In this document: in pieces, positions 8,791 through 17,969 of the stretch
Layout of the letters: each line of letters starts with the position of its first letter
Numbering within the stretch: the stretch's first letter is position 1
DNA from: Pantoea vagans
Lineage (GTDB): Bacteria > Pseudomonadota > Gammaproteobacteria > Enterobacterales > Enterobacteriaceae
Reading direction: 5' to 3'
Assembly: GCF_001506165.1 (NCBI RefSeq)
Contig: NZ_CP011427.1
Coordinates: 3,038,001 to 3,102,000, forward strand
DNA length: 64,000 bases
Translations under genes and position numbers: made by a program
The notes under the pieces: generated by a model
The model's database searches: none
Told to the model about the DNA's origin: nothing
What the model saw: only the letters and a program-made list of their open reading frames with translations

Positions 8791-10350
8791 TTATTTCTTG
8801 GTGCTACTGGCAAAAAGTGAATGGAAGAAGCTATACAGCGCGTCGCCCGCAATAAACCCTGCGGCCATCACCTCCATCGGTGAACGTCCACGCTCGCCCC
8901 ATACGCGAATGATCAGGATACGCAGTGCGATCCCCACCATCACCGCCCAACCCGCAGCGGCGTTATTGATTAACAAACCGGTGGCCAGCAAGACGCCCAA
9001 CTGACGTTTCGGCCCACCGATAAACTGGATGATGGCACCCGGAATCGCCCACATCAGCAAGCTTCCCGCAATGCCTGGTTCTGCACCGGCCTGAATGGTT
9101 TTCGCATAGACACGCGCCACTGGCGGCAACAGGTTTTCGGCGAAGAACAGGTTGTGCGCGTACCACACCACCGGGATACAGATCACGAACGCAATCATGG
9201 CGGCGATCAGCTGAATGCGACGCCCCCACAGCTCTTGCTGCATGTCCGCACCGTTGCCGCGCAGGATAAACCCGGCTTTCAGGTCGTAACCCATATCCGC
9301 AAAGGCCGGCCCGGTGGCGGCAGTGAAACCACACAGTAAGCACAGCGCCAGCGGCGGGAAACCAAGCAAAATACCGAGAATCAGCGTAATCAGTGCAACG
9401 GCAAAGGCCGGGAACCAACCGGAGTGCATCGCAGCGATACCGACAATCAGCTCATGCACAAAGGCAGCAAACGCCGCGTAAACGATAAACAGTACCAGCA
9501 TCGGCAGACCCATCTGGCTCCACAACCCGCCCGCCAGCGCCAGCAGCGTTGAGATGACGATGTAACCCACGGTACCGAATCCGAGTGAACGCTTCACTTC
9601 GCTGTCGCTGCGGCTGACATTGAGCTGCTCGCTACGACGGCTGACAATCACCTGCACCACCTGGATCAGCGCCACCAAACCTGCGCCGACCATCATGCCG
9701 TGTGGGATATACAAGGCGTTGATATCGATACCCGCAACCGGTTGCGCATAAGCGCGTAACAGGAAACCAATACCGAGCATGCTCAGAGCCCAGATGTTGC
9801 CGATAAAGGCGGTGCCAAAAGCAGACATTGGGATTTTCAGCATAGAGCCGGCGATACCGCCCACAATACCGACCACCAGCAACCACGCCTGACGACCACC
9901 CTTGTCGCCCGCTTTAATCGCTTCCGCCGCGGCAACACCCGGTGGCCATGCATTACTGGCTGGGAACACGCGGGTATCAAACAGACGGTAAAGCAGATAA
10001 GCATCCAGCAGCATGGCCGCACTGACGCCAACAAACAGCGGCAGCACCAGCTGTGGCTCGCCCAACGCCCACGGCACTGCAATTGGCATTAACAGGCTGT
10101 TGGCGGCACCAAAGGTGGCTGAGGAGATAGCGGTTTGCGCCAGGTTCTGCACTTCGATCGAACGATAGCGACGGAACCATTGCAGAGGAATACGCGCCAG
10201 GAGCATGGCAAACAGCGCGCCGATAATAGAGGTATTGGGTGTCACCCCAATGGTGGTAATAAGTTGAACCCCGATGATGGCCCCCGCTACGGATAGCAGA
10301 ACCAGCATTAAGCCCACGCCGAAACTTTTTATTGGATTATGTTGACGCAT
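8791..10350 (-). CDS. OPT/YSL-family membrane transporter
   Basis: 519 residues with about 14 hydrophobic segments, typical of the bacterial branch of the oligopeptide transporter (OPT) superfamily. Internal motifs such as FPASNAWPPGVAAAEAIKAGDKGG and IPHGMMVGAGLVAL fit that family. OPT proteins import peptides or metal chelates with protons; the substrate here is unknown. It is the first gene of a tight leftward unit OPT-DUF1177-aroM. An IclR regulator gene lies upstream on the same strand, and the 167-nt gap between them probably holds the promoter. Confidence 0.85.
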   Translation of the reverse strand: MRQHNPIKSFGVGLMLVLLSVAGAIIGVQLITTIGVTPNTSIIGALFAMLLARIPLQWFRRYRSIEVQNLAQTAISSATFGAANSLLMPIAVPWALGEPQLVLPLFVGVSAAMLLDAYLLYRLFDTRVFPASNAWPPGVAAAEAIKAGDKGGRQAWLLVVGIVGGIAGSMLKIPMSAFGTAFIGNIWALSMLGIGFLLRAYAQPVAGIDINALYIPHGMMVGAGLVALIQVVQVIVSRRSEQLNVSRSDSEVKRSLGFGTVGYIVISTLLALAGGLWSQMGLPMLVLFIVYAAFAAFVHELIVGIAAMHSGWFPAFAVALITLILGILLGFPPLALCLLCGFTAATGPAFADMGYDLKAGFILRGNGADMQQELWGRRIQLIAAMIAFVICIPVVWYAHNLFFAENLLPPVARVYAKTIQAGAEPGIAGSLLMWAIPGAIIQFIGGPKRQLGVLLATGLLINNAAAGWAVMVGIALRILIIRVWGERGRSPMEVMAAGFIAGDALYSFFHSLFASSTKK

Positions 10351-10517
10351 ATTATCCCCGTATTTTCACCCTGTAGAAAACGCGAATACGTTTAATGCCC
10401 GTCACGCGGGACACTAACGTTTTTTATAAATCGTTCCCTGATTTTTGAAATAGGCAGGTCCGAAGACCTGCTATTTCCCTGGTGTGGCGCGAATAAACGC
10501 CTTTAAATCGAAAATAG

Positions 10518-11270
10518 TTAAGCGCCGTATTTTTCGGCCATCAAGGCAGCCGTTGTGCGCAGTTCGCTGAGCAGCGCTTCCGGATAACCCGGGGCCGCCT
10601 CTTGCGAAAGAAACGAGAGACAGAGCGCGGCACTTTCACCGCGATGTTTATTAGTGACCGCAACCGCTAACGAACTGATACCCGGCAGCGTCTCATTGCG
10701 CGCCAGTGCCCAGCCTTGCCGACGGATCACCGCTAATTCTTCACAGAGTGCATCAAGGTTGAGCGGAGAGTTCACCGAAGCGGCTTGCCAGTTATTGGCA
10801 AAACGCGCACGCACCTCTTCATCACTCAATTGCGCCAGCAGCACACGCCCGGTCGAGGTACCGGAAAGGGAAACGCGCGAGCCTGGCGGTGTCACTAACT
10901 GCGTGAAAAAACGACCGTGATACATGCGCATCACCAGTACATCATCACCATCCAACACCGAGATATATCCCATGCAGCCACTGCTGGCCGCGAGGCGTGC
11001 CATGGCGGCCGAAGCACTATCCACTAATGGTGTCGATAAGTAATGCCCAGCAACCGACAGCAGCACACGGCCAATCTGGAAGCAGCGACTCTCCGGATCA
11101 CGCTCAAGCAATCCTTCACTTTCCATGGTCGCCAGCAGGCGAGAAACCGTACTTTTCGGCAAAGCCAGCGCCTCAACCACCTCGGTAAAGGTCAGGCCCG
11201 GATGGCCCTGCGTTACGCCAAAACGCTGGAACAGCTTAAGAACGGCGGCAGCATTTTCGAGTGTGGTCAT
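10518..11270 (-). CDS. IclR-family transcriptional regulator
   Basis: 250 residues. The N-terminal winged helix-turn-helix (about 5-70) includes FTEVVEALALPKSTVSRLLATMESEGLL. The C-terminal IclR effector domain (about 80-245) contains GTSTGRVLLAQLSDEEV and ARNETLPGISSLAVAV. These regulators bind small organic acids and control nearby catabolic or transport genes. It lies directly upstream of the OPT-DUF1177-aroM operon on the same strand, so that operon is the obvious target. No other operon is close. Confidence 0.88.
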   Translation of the reverse strand: MTTLENAAAVLKLFQRFGVTQGHPGLTFTEVVEALALPKSTVSRLLATMESEGLLERDPESRCFQIGRVLLSVAGHYLSTPLVDSASAAMARLAASSGCMGYISVLDGDDVLVMRMYHGRFFTQLVTPPGSRVSLSGTSTGRVLLAQLSDEEVRARFANNWQAASVNSPLNLDALCEELAVIRRQGWALARNETLPGISSLAVAVTNKHRGESAALCLSFLSQEAAPGYPEALLSELRTTAALMAEKYGA

Positions 11271-12100
11271 GGCATTTGTTTCACTATGTGGAACTGAGTT
11301 CCTATATCAATACCCCGAAAGTAAATCGTGACGTTTGCAGGGTCAAGGGCAAATTTTGAACCGGCTAAAATAACGTCGATTTAACGCAGCATAAAATACG
11401 GCACACAAAGAAAATTAGGCGATGTTATCAGGCAGGATTTCACTATTTCAGCGTGGGATATAACTTTATGTCGGCTTATTAGGCTTTCTGTGGGAGTTAG
11501 AAATTAATATTTAATCACGGGGAGTCATTAATTGGCGTAAAGCTCGTAAGTTATGAATTCCGGCTGCTGTCTTTCACTTCAGTGCGGGCTCTGCCGCCAC
11601 TACTGCCCCCTCTGGGCCGTCCTCGCGCCGCTAAAGCGGTACCTTCGACTTCCACGTCGTGCCGGACGGACCGTTCGCGGATGACCATCCATGGTCGGCC
11701 GCGAACTGCCCCACGCCTCCCCGCGTGGGGCTCCTGGCCCAACGTAAAAGTCTCAGCGCTGCGGATAACCCTGAGGGGGCAGCAGAGGCGTCATAGCCTC
11801 AGGCAATGTGCCCTTTTTGACAACGCGCACTGAAGCTGATGAGCTGGCTGGGGTCGCATCGGGGCTGGCATTCCGCAGCGCTGAGCTGAGCGAGTATGCC
11901 AGGAGAGCCCGCAGGACGCGGGCGAAAGGTGGCGCTGGAACATGGATGTTCCATCGGCACCGGTCCGTTAAGGCAGACGAGTGAAGTGAAGGTACCGCGT
12001 AGCGGCGCGAGGACCGCCGGCCCCGGTGCGGCTCCAGACGGCGTTAGCGTCAGTCGCTTAACTGACAAGCATTAGCCACTCCATGGCGTGCCTGTGGTCA
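11271..12100. other. 830-bp intergenic region holding repeats, no credible gene
   Basis: The first 250 bp are AT-rich and probably carry the IclR gene promoter. From about 11540 the base composition turns GC-rich and full of palindromes, for example CCCCACG/CGTGGGG near 11710-11727 and GGAACAT/ATGTTCC at 11937-11952, and it includes a dispersed repeat (11786-11934). The open frames here have no start signals, and one is shared with the repeat copy at 29.2 kb, so they are not genes. Confidence 0.7.
11786..11934 (-). repeat. Dispersed ~150-bp repeat, copy A
   Basis: Read on the minus strand it runs from GCGCCACCTTTCGCCCGCG to CTATGACGCC and aligns over its whole length with copy B at 29158-29310. 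Shared blocks include CCTGCGGGCTCTCCTG and GTTGTCAAAAAGGGCACATT. It lies between yaiA and the IclR gene. Confidence 0.85.
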
Positions 12101-12292
12101 TTAATCTTTGTCAGCATCTTCATAACGCGCTTTGGCATCCTGAGCTTCGGCTTGCGTTTTATGTTCGCTGATTAATGAATCGGGTTTCGGATGGTCGGCA
12201 CGCAACTCGTACCAGGTCACCGTGTTGCCTGCTGCGCCTTTTTCGACAACAACAATGCGCGCCTCTCGCGGATAGGGTGGTTTAGTTGGCAT
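12101..12292 (-). CDS. yaiA: YaiA family protein
   Basis: 63 residues, close to E. coli YaiA in length and sequence: [19 protein letters not shown] at the start and [15 protein letters not shown] in the middle. Function is unknown; in E. coli the gene follows aroL in the same transcript. Here it also follows aroL on the same strand with a 110-nt gap. The ATG at 12292 is chosen over an upstream one because it has AGGG in front and reproduces the family N-terminus. Confidence 0.92.
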   Translation of the reverse strand: MPTKPPYPREARIVVVEKGAAGNTVTWYELRADHPKPDSLISEHKTQAEAQDAKARYEDADKD

Positions 12293-12402
12293 AGATTTCC
12301 CTCTAATGTCAGATTTCCACACGGACAGCGGCGATCCCCCTGTCTCTACTCAGTATAGACAATGGAGGATCACAGGAAAAAAGAGGGAGTTATCTGAAGG
12401 CG

Positions 12403-12927
12403 TTAGCTGGCGCGCGCGAGTGACAAAGATTGCAGAATCTGATCAACAACCTGATCGGGCGCCTGCATTGCGTTTACTTCATGGTGCGCGGTCTGGCGAT
12501 AAAGATGTGCACGTTCACGTAGAATATCACTCATCTCTTCCGCAATCGGGCGGCCGGTGAGGGTCGGGCGCTGGCCCGCTTCGGGTTGACGCTCAAGACG
12601 CTCAGCAAGCACGGTGGAAGGCGCATTCAGCCAAATCACCTGACCATGCTCGCGCATATAGCGACGATTTGCCTCAGCCAGCACCATTCCGCCACCGGTG
12701 GCGATAACGGTACCCGGCGCTGTGACGGCATGCAGCGAGTCACTTTCACGTGCACGAAAGCTATCCCACCCTTCAGAGGCGACAATTTCCGCCACGGTGC
12801 GTTGCGTGGAGAGTTGCAGATGGTGATCGGTATCGCTAAAGGCATAGCCCAGCGCTTGCGACAACGCCTGGCCGATAGTGGTTTTACCGCAACCGCGTGC
12901 GCCGATCAGATAGATGGGTAATGACAT
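12403..12927 (-). CDS. aroL: Shikimate kinase II
   Basis: 174 residues, full length. It phosphorylates shikimate at the 3-OH with ATP, the fifth step of the chorismate pathway. The Walker A motif is GARGCGKTT (9-17), the shikimate-binding SDTDHH follows at about 32-37, and IATGGGMVL lies near residue 78. GGAGG precedes the ATG. aroL rather than aroK is indicated by yaiA immediately downstream. In E. coli it is repressed by TyrR; I did not find a convincing TyrR box upstream here. Confidence 0.93.
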   Translation of the reverse strand: MSLPIYLIGARGCGKTTIGQALSQALGYAFSDTDHHLQLSTQRTVAEIVASEGWDSFRARESDSLHAVTAPGTVIATGGGMVLAEANRRYMREHGQVIWLNAPSTVLAERLERQPEAGQRPTLTGRPIAEEMSDILRERAHLYRQTAHHEVNAMQAPDQVVDQILQSLSLARAS

Positions 12928-13213
12928 CCGGGCTCATCCTCCGCCGTATTTCTGCCGCGCGGGCAAAGTCATCAGGTCAATATTGCGTCGCATGATACCT
13001 GGATTTTATTTTGTCAGCCACCCGCGAAGCACGAATTACGCGTGTTTACCGCCATCAATTTACTACCACATTGAAATTGTTAAGGAAAATGATGCGCGAT
13101 CCGTGCATCTCCGGATTTGTAAGTCCAGGCAACATTTCCTTACCAGGCCGTTGATTTACTTTCTGTCACGTTGCCCACATATAAGGGGGTACGAATCATT
13201 GGAGGTTCACACC

Positions 13214-13915
13214 ATGCAAAATGAAGAACAGCAGTTAATCGAAAATCTGTTCAGCCGACTGAAACAGGCTGAAAACCAGAGTGGACCGCGCGATGCCGGT
13301 GCCGAGCAATTGATCAAACAGCATTTACAGAGCCAGCCTGGCGCACCCTATTACATGTCGCAGGCCATTCTGATTCAGGAAGCCGCATTGAAAAAACTCA
13401 ATGCGCAGGTGACGGATCTGGAAAACCGCTTGGCTCAGGCGCAACAGCAGCAAGCGCCGCAGCAGAGTAGCGGCGGTTTCTTGTCGAGCTTATTTGGTGG
13501 CGGTTCTCGTTCTGCTGCGCCACAACAGCAGCAGCAACCGGCGTGGAGCAGTGCACCACAGCAACCTCAGCAGCCATACGCTCAGCCACAGCAGCAATAT
13601 GCCGCTCCGCCTGCGCGTGGGACAGGTTTCCTCGGTGGAGCCCTGCAAACTGCCGTTGGCGTGGCGGGGGGTGTGGTGATGGCGGATATGCTCACCAGCA
13701 TGTTCCACCACTCTCAGCCGGAAGAAATTGTGAACATTATCAATGAGCCAGCGCTGCCACAGGTGGATAATAATCTCGATACCTTCAACGGTAACGACAG
13801 CAACAATGCCTTCCTGAATGACAACGCCAGCTGGGATAACAATAGCTTTGCGGATAATAACGACTTCAGTGATTTTGGCGGTGGCGATTACGACGACGAT
13901 GACAGCTTTGTCTGA
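13214..13915 (+). CDS. DUF2076 domain protein, Gln-rich
   Basis: 233 residues, starting at the ATG that follows GGAGG by 8 nt (a longer upstream frame has no ribosome site). The N-terminal 80 residues form a helical DUF2076 region with a coiled-coil-like stretch ALKKLNAQVTDLENRLAQAQ. A Gln/Pro/Ser-rich linker with poly-Gln runs follows. Then come a Gly-rich hydrophobic segment (LQTAVGVAGGVVMADML) and an Asn/Asp-rich acidic tail. Function is unknown; the architecture suggests an assembly or scaffold protein, possibly membrane-associated. Its stop abuts the convergent yaiI stop with no spacer. Confidence 0.8.
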   Translation: MQNEEQQLIENLFSRLKQAENQSGPRDAGAEQLIKQHLQSQPGAPYYMSQAILIQEAALKKLNAQVTDLENRLAQAQQQQAPQQSSGGFLSSLFGGGSRSAAPQQQQQPAWSSAPQQPQQPYAQPQQQYAAPPARGTGFLGGALQTAVGVAGGVVMADMLTSMFHHSQPEEIVNIINEPALPQVDNNLDTFNGNDSNNAFLNDNASWDNNSFADNNDFSDFGGGDYDDDDSFV

Positions 13916-14359
13916 TCAACGCTGACGTAGCCACTTATCCAGTTCATTCGCAAACAGTTGGCGGTCGCGTTGGTTTAATGCCGACGGGCCGCCGCTCTGC
14001 ACGCCACTGGCGCGCATCGTTTCCATAAAATCACGCAGGGTTAAGCGCTGACGAATGGTATCCGGTGAGTAGCGTTCACCGCGCGGATTCAACGCCGCTG
14101 CGCCCTTCTCCAGCACTTCGGCCGCCAGTGGAATATCCCCGGTGATCACCAACTCACCCGGCTGCACGCGTTTCACAATTTCATTGTCCGCCACATCAAA
14201 ACCCGCTGCGACCTGCAACGTCTTCAGCCAGGGCGATGGCGGCACGCGCAAAGGTTGATTCGCCACAAAAGTGATGGTGATGTTGGCGCGTTCTGCGGCC
14301 CGGTACAGCACTTCTTTGATGACGTTAGGGCAGGCATCGGCATCGACCCAAATTGACAT
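13916..14359 (-). CDS. yaiI: YaiI/YqxD family protein (DUF188)
   Basis: 147 residues with the UPF0178/DUF188 start [21 protein letters not shown]; the conserved Asp pair suggests a PIN-like nuclease fold, though no activity is established. [17 protein letters not shown] and [20 protein letters not shown] are family signatures. It diverges from proC with 143 nt between the starts, the same neighbourhood as in E. coli. Confidence 0.9.
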   Translation of the reverse strand: MSIWVDADACPNVIKEVLYRAAERANITITFVANQPLRVPPSPWLKTLQVAAGFDVADNEIVKRVQPGELVITGDIPLAAEVLEKGAAALNPRGERYSPDTIRQRLTLRDFMETMRASGVQSGGPSALNQRDRQLFANELDKWLRQR

Positions 14360-14502
14360 GTCTTATCCTTTTTCTCAGGGAATTGCAGGCGATCTTGCCC
14401 TTCTACCGCAGAATGGCAAATGTTATTTACCTGGGTTGTTATTCCGCACGGCTGACGTAAGCTAACCGGCACGAGAAAATGAACCACTTAAAGGATAGAG
14501 CG

Positions 14503-15315
14503 ATGCTGGAGAAGAAAATCGGGTTTATCGGCTGCGGCAATATGGCGAAAGCCATCATCAGCGGACTGGTTAACAGCGGGCTGATTGCCCCGGCTAATAT
14601 CTGGGTGTTTGACCGGAAACCGGCCACAAACCAGGCAATGGCACAGCAATATGGCGTGACCGCCGCAGAGAGCGCGGAAAGCCTGGCGCGTGAGGCCGAT
14701 ATTCTGTTCGGCGCAGTCAAGCCTAATGTGATTCTCAAAGTCCTGAACGATCTCGCCAGCCTGTTAAAGAAAGATGTGCTGGTAGTGTCGATCGCCGCGG
14801 GCGTTACTCTGGATTCGCTGGCTGCCGTACTGGGCCACGATCGCAAGATCATCCGCGTGATGCCAAATACGCCGTCTTTGGTCAATGAAGGTATGACCTC
14901 GATAACGCCAAATGTGCTGGTGACATCGCAGGAAGTGGACGAAGTGGTGGGCATTTTTGAGAGCTTCGGCAAAGCTGCCGTGGTGAATGAATATCTGATT
15001 CACGCCGTAGTGGGCGTCAGCGGTTCTGCACCGGCCTACGTATTCATGTTTATTGAAGCTATGGCTGACGCAGCGGTGCTGGGCGGCATGCCACGCGCGC
15101 AAGCCTATCAGTTCGCGGCACAGGCGGTGAAAGGTTCTGCGCAGATGGTGCTGGAAACCGGCAAACACCCAGGCGAACTGAAAGACATGGTTTGCTCACC
15201 GGGCGGCACCACCATCGAAGCGGTAAAAGTGCTGGAAGAGCAAGGCTTCCGTGCGGCAGTGATCAACGCTATGCAGCAGTGCATGGCGAAGTCAGAGGCA
15301 TTGAGCAAGCAATAA
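14503..15315 (+). CDS. proC: Pyrroline-5-carboxylate reductase
   Basis: 270 residues. It reduces 1-pyrroline-5-carboxylate to L-proline with NADPH, the last step of proline synthesis. The Rossmann motif GFIGCGNMAKAI is at residues 6-17. The family signature near VCSPGGTTIEAVKVLEEQGF lies toward the C-terminus. The ATG at 14503 is chosen because AAAGGA lies upstream and the frame then matches the E. coli N-terminus; an in-frame ATG 8 codons earlier is less likely. Confidence 0.95.
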   Translation: MLEKKIGFIGCGNMAKAIISGLVNSGLIAPANIWVFDRKPATNQAMAQQYGVTAAESAESLAREADILFGAVKPNVILKVLNDLASLLKKDVLVVSIAAGVTLDSLAAVLGHDRKIIRVMPNTPSLVNEGMTSITPNVLVTSQEVDEVVGIFESFGKAAVVNEYLIHAVVGVSGSAPAYVFMFIEAMADAAVLGGMPRAQAYQFAAQAVKGSAQMVLETGKHPGELKDMVCSPGGTTIEAVKVLEEQGFRAAVINAMQQCMAKSEALSKQ

Positions 15316-15322
15316 TTCAATG

Positions 15323-15344
15323 AGGTGCGCATGAATGCGCACCT
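15323..15344. repeat. GGTGCGCAT palindrome, copy 1
   Basis: Arms AGGTGCGCAT (15323-15332) and ATGCGCACCT (15335-15344) are perfect. It lies between the converging ends of proC and the Rieske/FAD gene, and could act as a bidirectional hairpin. Near-identical copies lie at 23461-23480 and 47355-47376. Confidence 0.85.
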
Positions 15345-15356
15345 TACAAATGCAGT

Positions 15357-16883
15357 TTAGCCTTGACTGGCCTCGTACATTTCAATGCCTTGCGCCAGTG
15401 TCATTGGCTGTTGCATCGCTTCCACCAGTGATGCCGTCAGCGTATACATGCCCGCAGAGCACACCGCTGCAATGATTCCCTCGCGGCAATAGAAGGCGAT
15501 AAAACGTTTCTCCTGTAATGATCCCAGCAAATGGTAGTCATCCCACTCTTGCGCATGCCCGAGATACTCGTAGCGCGTGCCGTAGTGTGCGGTCCAGAAG
15601 AAGGGCACGCGATCGAAAGCGATCTCTTTATCCAAGATATTCAGGGCGGCGATACGCCCCTGCTGTTGAGCTACGCGGTAGTGTTCAATGCGCTGCGGCC
15701 CTTGCGGCGTAGGGTAGGTAGCAATATCCCCAGCCACCCAAACATTGTCTGCGACGCGCAACTGATCATCAGCCAACAAGCTGCCGTCATCCTGAAGGCT
15801 GAGATCATGAATAAAGCCAGTCGCGGGATGCACACCGGTGGCGAATAACACCACATCTGCAGACACCGCTTTCCCGCCTTTCAACTGCACCGCACTCACA
15901 CGCCCTTCACCACTCAGCGCTTTCGGCTCACCTTCAATAAATTTCACACCGTTACTCAGGTGGAGGTCGTAAAAATAACGCCCAATTTCTTCACCAAACG
16001 TCTTCGCGAAGGGCAACGAATGGCGGGCGATAACGGTGACATCGACATCCCGATTACGCAGCGCACCCGCCATCTCCATACCAATAAAACTATTGCCAAT
16101 GATCACGGTGTGCTGTCCGTCATCCACTTCTTTCAACAATGCATCAGCCTGATTCAGCGAACGCAACACATGTACACCCTGCAACGCGTTACCAGGAACA
16201 TTCAGCGGCTGAGGTGTCCCTCCACTGGCAATTAGCAGTTGATCAAAGTGAATTTTTTGCCCCTCTTCCAACAGCAGCGTATTTTTCTCCGTATTCAGTT
16301 CTGCCACATTGCCCTGAATACGATCCACTGTGCCCAACACGTCGGGTTTTAGCAGTTTGGGCACATCCTTGATCGCCATCTTACCCGAAGGCACAAACTT
16401 GCTCAGGGCTGTACGGTCATAAGGAGCGGAGGACTCTCGTTCCACTAACACAATACGCCCTTTGAAACCTTCATCCCGCAGCGTCCAGATAGCCGCGCTC
16501 CCTGCTGCCCCCGCGCCCAGAATCACACAGACCGGTGATTCACCCTGCGTTGTCGGTGCACTGGCTGGTGACATCGGTTGTGGGTTCACCAGCACTTTTC
16601 CCGCTTCGATACGTACCGGATAGCGCTTAAGATTGGCCAGCGCCAGTGGCTCACACATCTTGCCATCACCCAGTTGGAACGCCGCTTTGTGCCACGGGCA
16701 CACTAATCTGTCCCCGCATATCGCTGCCTGCTCCAGCGGTGCGCCCGCATGTGGGCATTTTGCTTGCAACGCCTGCACCCGTTCCCCGTCGCGAACCAGG
16801 ATGACATCGATATCGTTCACGGTGAATTTGGTCGGTTTACGCTGCGCAAGTGATTTGAGTTGCACGACAGATTGATAGCTCAC
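15357..16883 (-). CDS. Rieske-FAD oxidoreductase (AIFM3-like ferredoxin reductase)
   Basis: 508 residues. The N-terminal 100 residues are a Rieske [2Fe-2S] domain with ligands in CPHAG and CPWHKAAF. After a Pro/Ala linker come a pyridine nucleotide-disulfide reductase fold, with the FAD-binding ILGAGAAGSAAIWTL around residue 122 and the NAD-binding region IIGNSFIGMEMAGAL, and a C-terminal reductase dimerisation domain. It probably moves electrons from NAD(P)H to an unidentified acceptor. It is a single gene without partner oxygenase genes. It stands between proC and psiF, where E. coli has the diguanylate cyclase gene dgcC. Confidence 0.82.
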   Translation of the reverse strand: MSYQSVVQLKSLAQRKPTKFTVNDIDVILVRDGERVQALQAKCPHAGAPLEQAAICGDRLVCPWHKAAFQLGDGKMCEPLALANLKRYPVRIEAGKVLVNPQPMSPASAPTTQGESPVCVILGAGAAGSAAIWTLRDEGFKGRIVLVERESSAPYDRTALSKFVPSGKMAIKDVPKLLKPDVLGTVDRIQGNVAELNTEKNTLLLEEGQKIHFDQLLIASGGTPQPLNVPGNALQGVHVLRSLNQADALLKEVDDGQHTVIIGNSFIGMEMAGALRNRDVDVTVIARHSLPFAKTFGEEIGRYFYDLHLSNGVKFIEGEPKALSGEGRVSAVQLKGGKAVSADVVLFATGVHPATGFIHDLSLQDDGSLLADDQLRVADNVWVAGDIATYPTPQGPQRIEHYRVAQQQGRIAALNILDKEIAFDRVPFFWTAHYGTRYEYLGHAQEWDDYHLLGSLQEKRFIAFYCREGIIAAVCSAGMYTLTASLVEAMQQPMTLAQGIEMYEASQG

Positions 16884-17070
16884 CTTCAGCCTCCTGCGTT
16901 GTGATTGGATTGATGACTTTAAATCCCTACAAACAGTAAGCCTGGCAAACCGTGAGAATTTCGCTGGAAAAACAAAGCGTAACGGCGGACAAGCTGTTGT
17001 TTATCACACAGTTAGCCGAAAAAATAAGTGCTGCCTGGGGTAGAGAGGGTATTAATTCCATCGTCATTGC

Positions 17071-17100
17071 AAAAAAAGGGTTCATGCAAAACATGAACCC
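17071..17100 (-). terminator. Rho-independent terminator of psiF
   Basis: On the minus strand a stem GGGTTCATG/CATGAACCC (17078-17086 with 17092-17100) and 5-nt loop is followed by seven T residues. It lies just beyond the psiF stop, in the right orientation. Confidence 0.88.
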
Positions 17101-17121
17101 TATGAAGGTGTGCAAGGATGA

Positions 17122-17424
17122 TTACGATTTTTTCAGGCAGGAACTCATATAAGTTTTACGCGCATCACCGCTGAGCTTTTTATCACCCGCTTCGGTGTTA
17201 CAGGTTTTCATCTTCATTTGCTGCGGCGTCATACTGCCCATCTTGCTGTCTTTTTTCAGACAGTCGCTCATAAAGGATTTACGCGCATCCCCTTTTAAAT
17301 CCTGAGAGGATGCATGCTGATTACACACCGTCATTTTATTTTGCTGCGCAGTTTTCTCTGCCGCACCTGCACTGCCCGCCAACAGCAGGCCTGCTGCCAC
17401 CATTGCCAAAAGACACGATTTCAT
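17122..17424 (-). CDS. psiF: Phosphate starvation-inducible protein PsiF
   Basis: 100 residues with a cleavable signal peptide ending near AGSAGA-AEK, so periplasmic. Two PsiF repeats follow, each with a Cys pair: MTVCNQHASSQDLKGDARK...SDCLKK and MKTCNTEAGDKKLSGDARK...SSCLKK. The function is unknown; in E. coli it belongs to the Pho regulon behind phoA. The ATG at 17424 is preferred because GGAG lies 9 nt upstream. phoA is missing here: iraP is the next gene. Confidence 0.9.
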   Translation of the reverse strand: MKSCLLAMVAAGLLLAGSAGAAEKTAQQNKMTVCNQHASSQDLKGDARKSFMSDCLKKDSKMGSMTPQQMKMKTCNTEAGDKKLSGDARKTYMSSCLKKS

Positions 17425-17578
17425 TGCCGGATTCTCCATAGAATTGTTGCCCATTAATCATGGCAGGAAATAAGCAAAGCAGAAAAAAAATATATTCGCC
17501 GTCAAAGGTCGCTTTTTTAACACGCCGGTGGTTTGTACCATCGTGCAGCACTTTATAGAGAGAAATTAAATAAAAGAT

Positions 17579-17833
17579 TTATACGCGGGGATGGTTCAGC
17601 AATTTTTCAACGTAATTGCGCAGCAGAGTGGTATCGGGCGTTTCTGCCGCGGGGGCAACAGGTGGCATCGCGCTGGCAATGCCGGCTGCAATCTCCTGAA
17701 ACTGTTCAGGCTCCAGCTTGCGCAACATCGCTGTCAGCACAATTTCTAATGCCTCAACCTGGACCACTAATTCTTTAGACTCTTCTTCTTTTTCAGCCAG
17801 CTTCAGCAGAAGTTCCGCGATCAGGTTTTTCAT
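17579..17833 (-). CDS. iraP: Anti-adaptor protein IraP
   Basis: 84 residues (E. coli has 86). The N-terminal half matches E. coli IraP strongly ([20 protein letters not shown], then [17 protein letters not shown]) and forms a coiled coil. The C-terminus [14 protein letters not shown] also matches. IraP blocks RssB so that sigma-S escapes ClpXP degradation during phosphate starvation. The middle part is Pro/Ala-rich and divergent. It lies beside psiF on the same strand without phoA between them. Confidence 0.92.
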   Translation of the reverse strand: MKNLIAELLLKLAEKEEESKELVVQVEALEIVLTAMLRKLEPEQFQEIAAGIASAMPPVAPAAETPDTTLLRNYVEKLLNHPRV

Positions 17834-17969
17834 GCGACGGGCTCAATAAGAGATGGAAAACAGACGTTAGCACTGAGGCGTTTAAAACAACAGGGATTTT
17901 TCAGTGTTTGAGGAAAATAAACAATAAGCGCAGCGCAATAAAAGAAACGTAATTTCAATATGTAACGGC

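Noticed and set aside
11799..12068. 89-codon minus-strand frame
   Set aside because: Its sequence is that of the dispersed repeat and a related frame appears in copy B; no ribosome site.
12928..13213. TyrR box upstream of aroL
   Set aside because: TGTTTACC and TTTACT fragments are present near 13038-13062, but not with the TGTAAA-N6-TTTACA spacing.
16952..17152. 66-codon plus-strand frame near psiF
   Set aside because: It overlaps the psiF terminator hairpin and the psiF coding end, and lacks a ribosome site.
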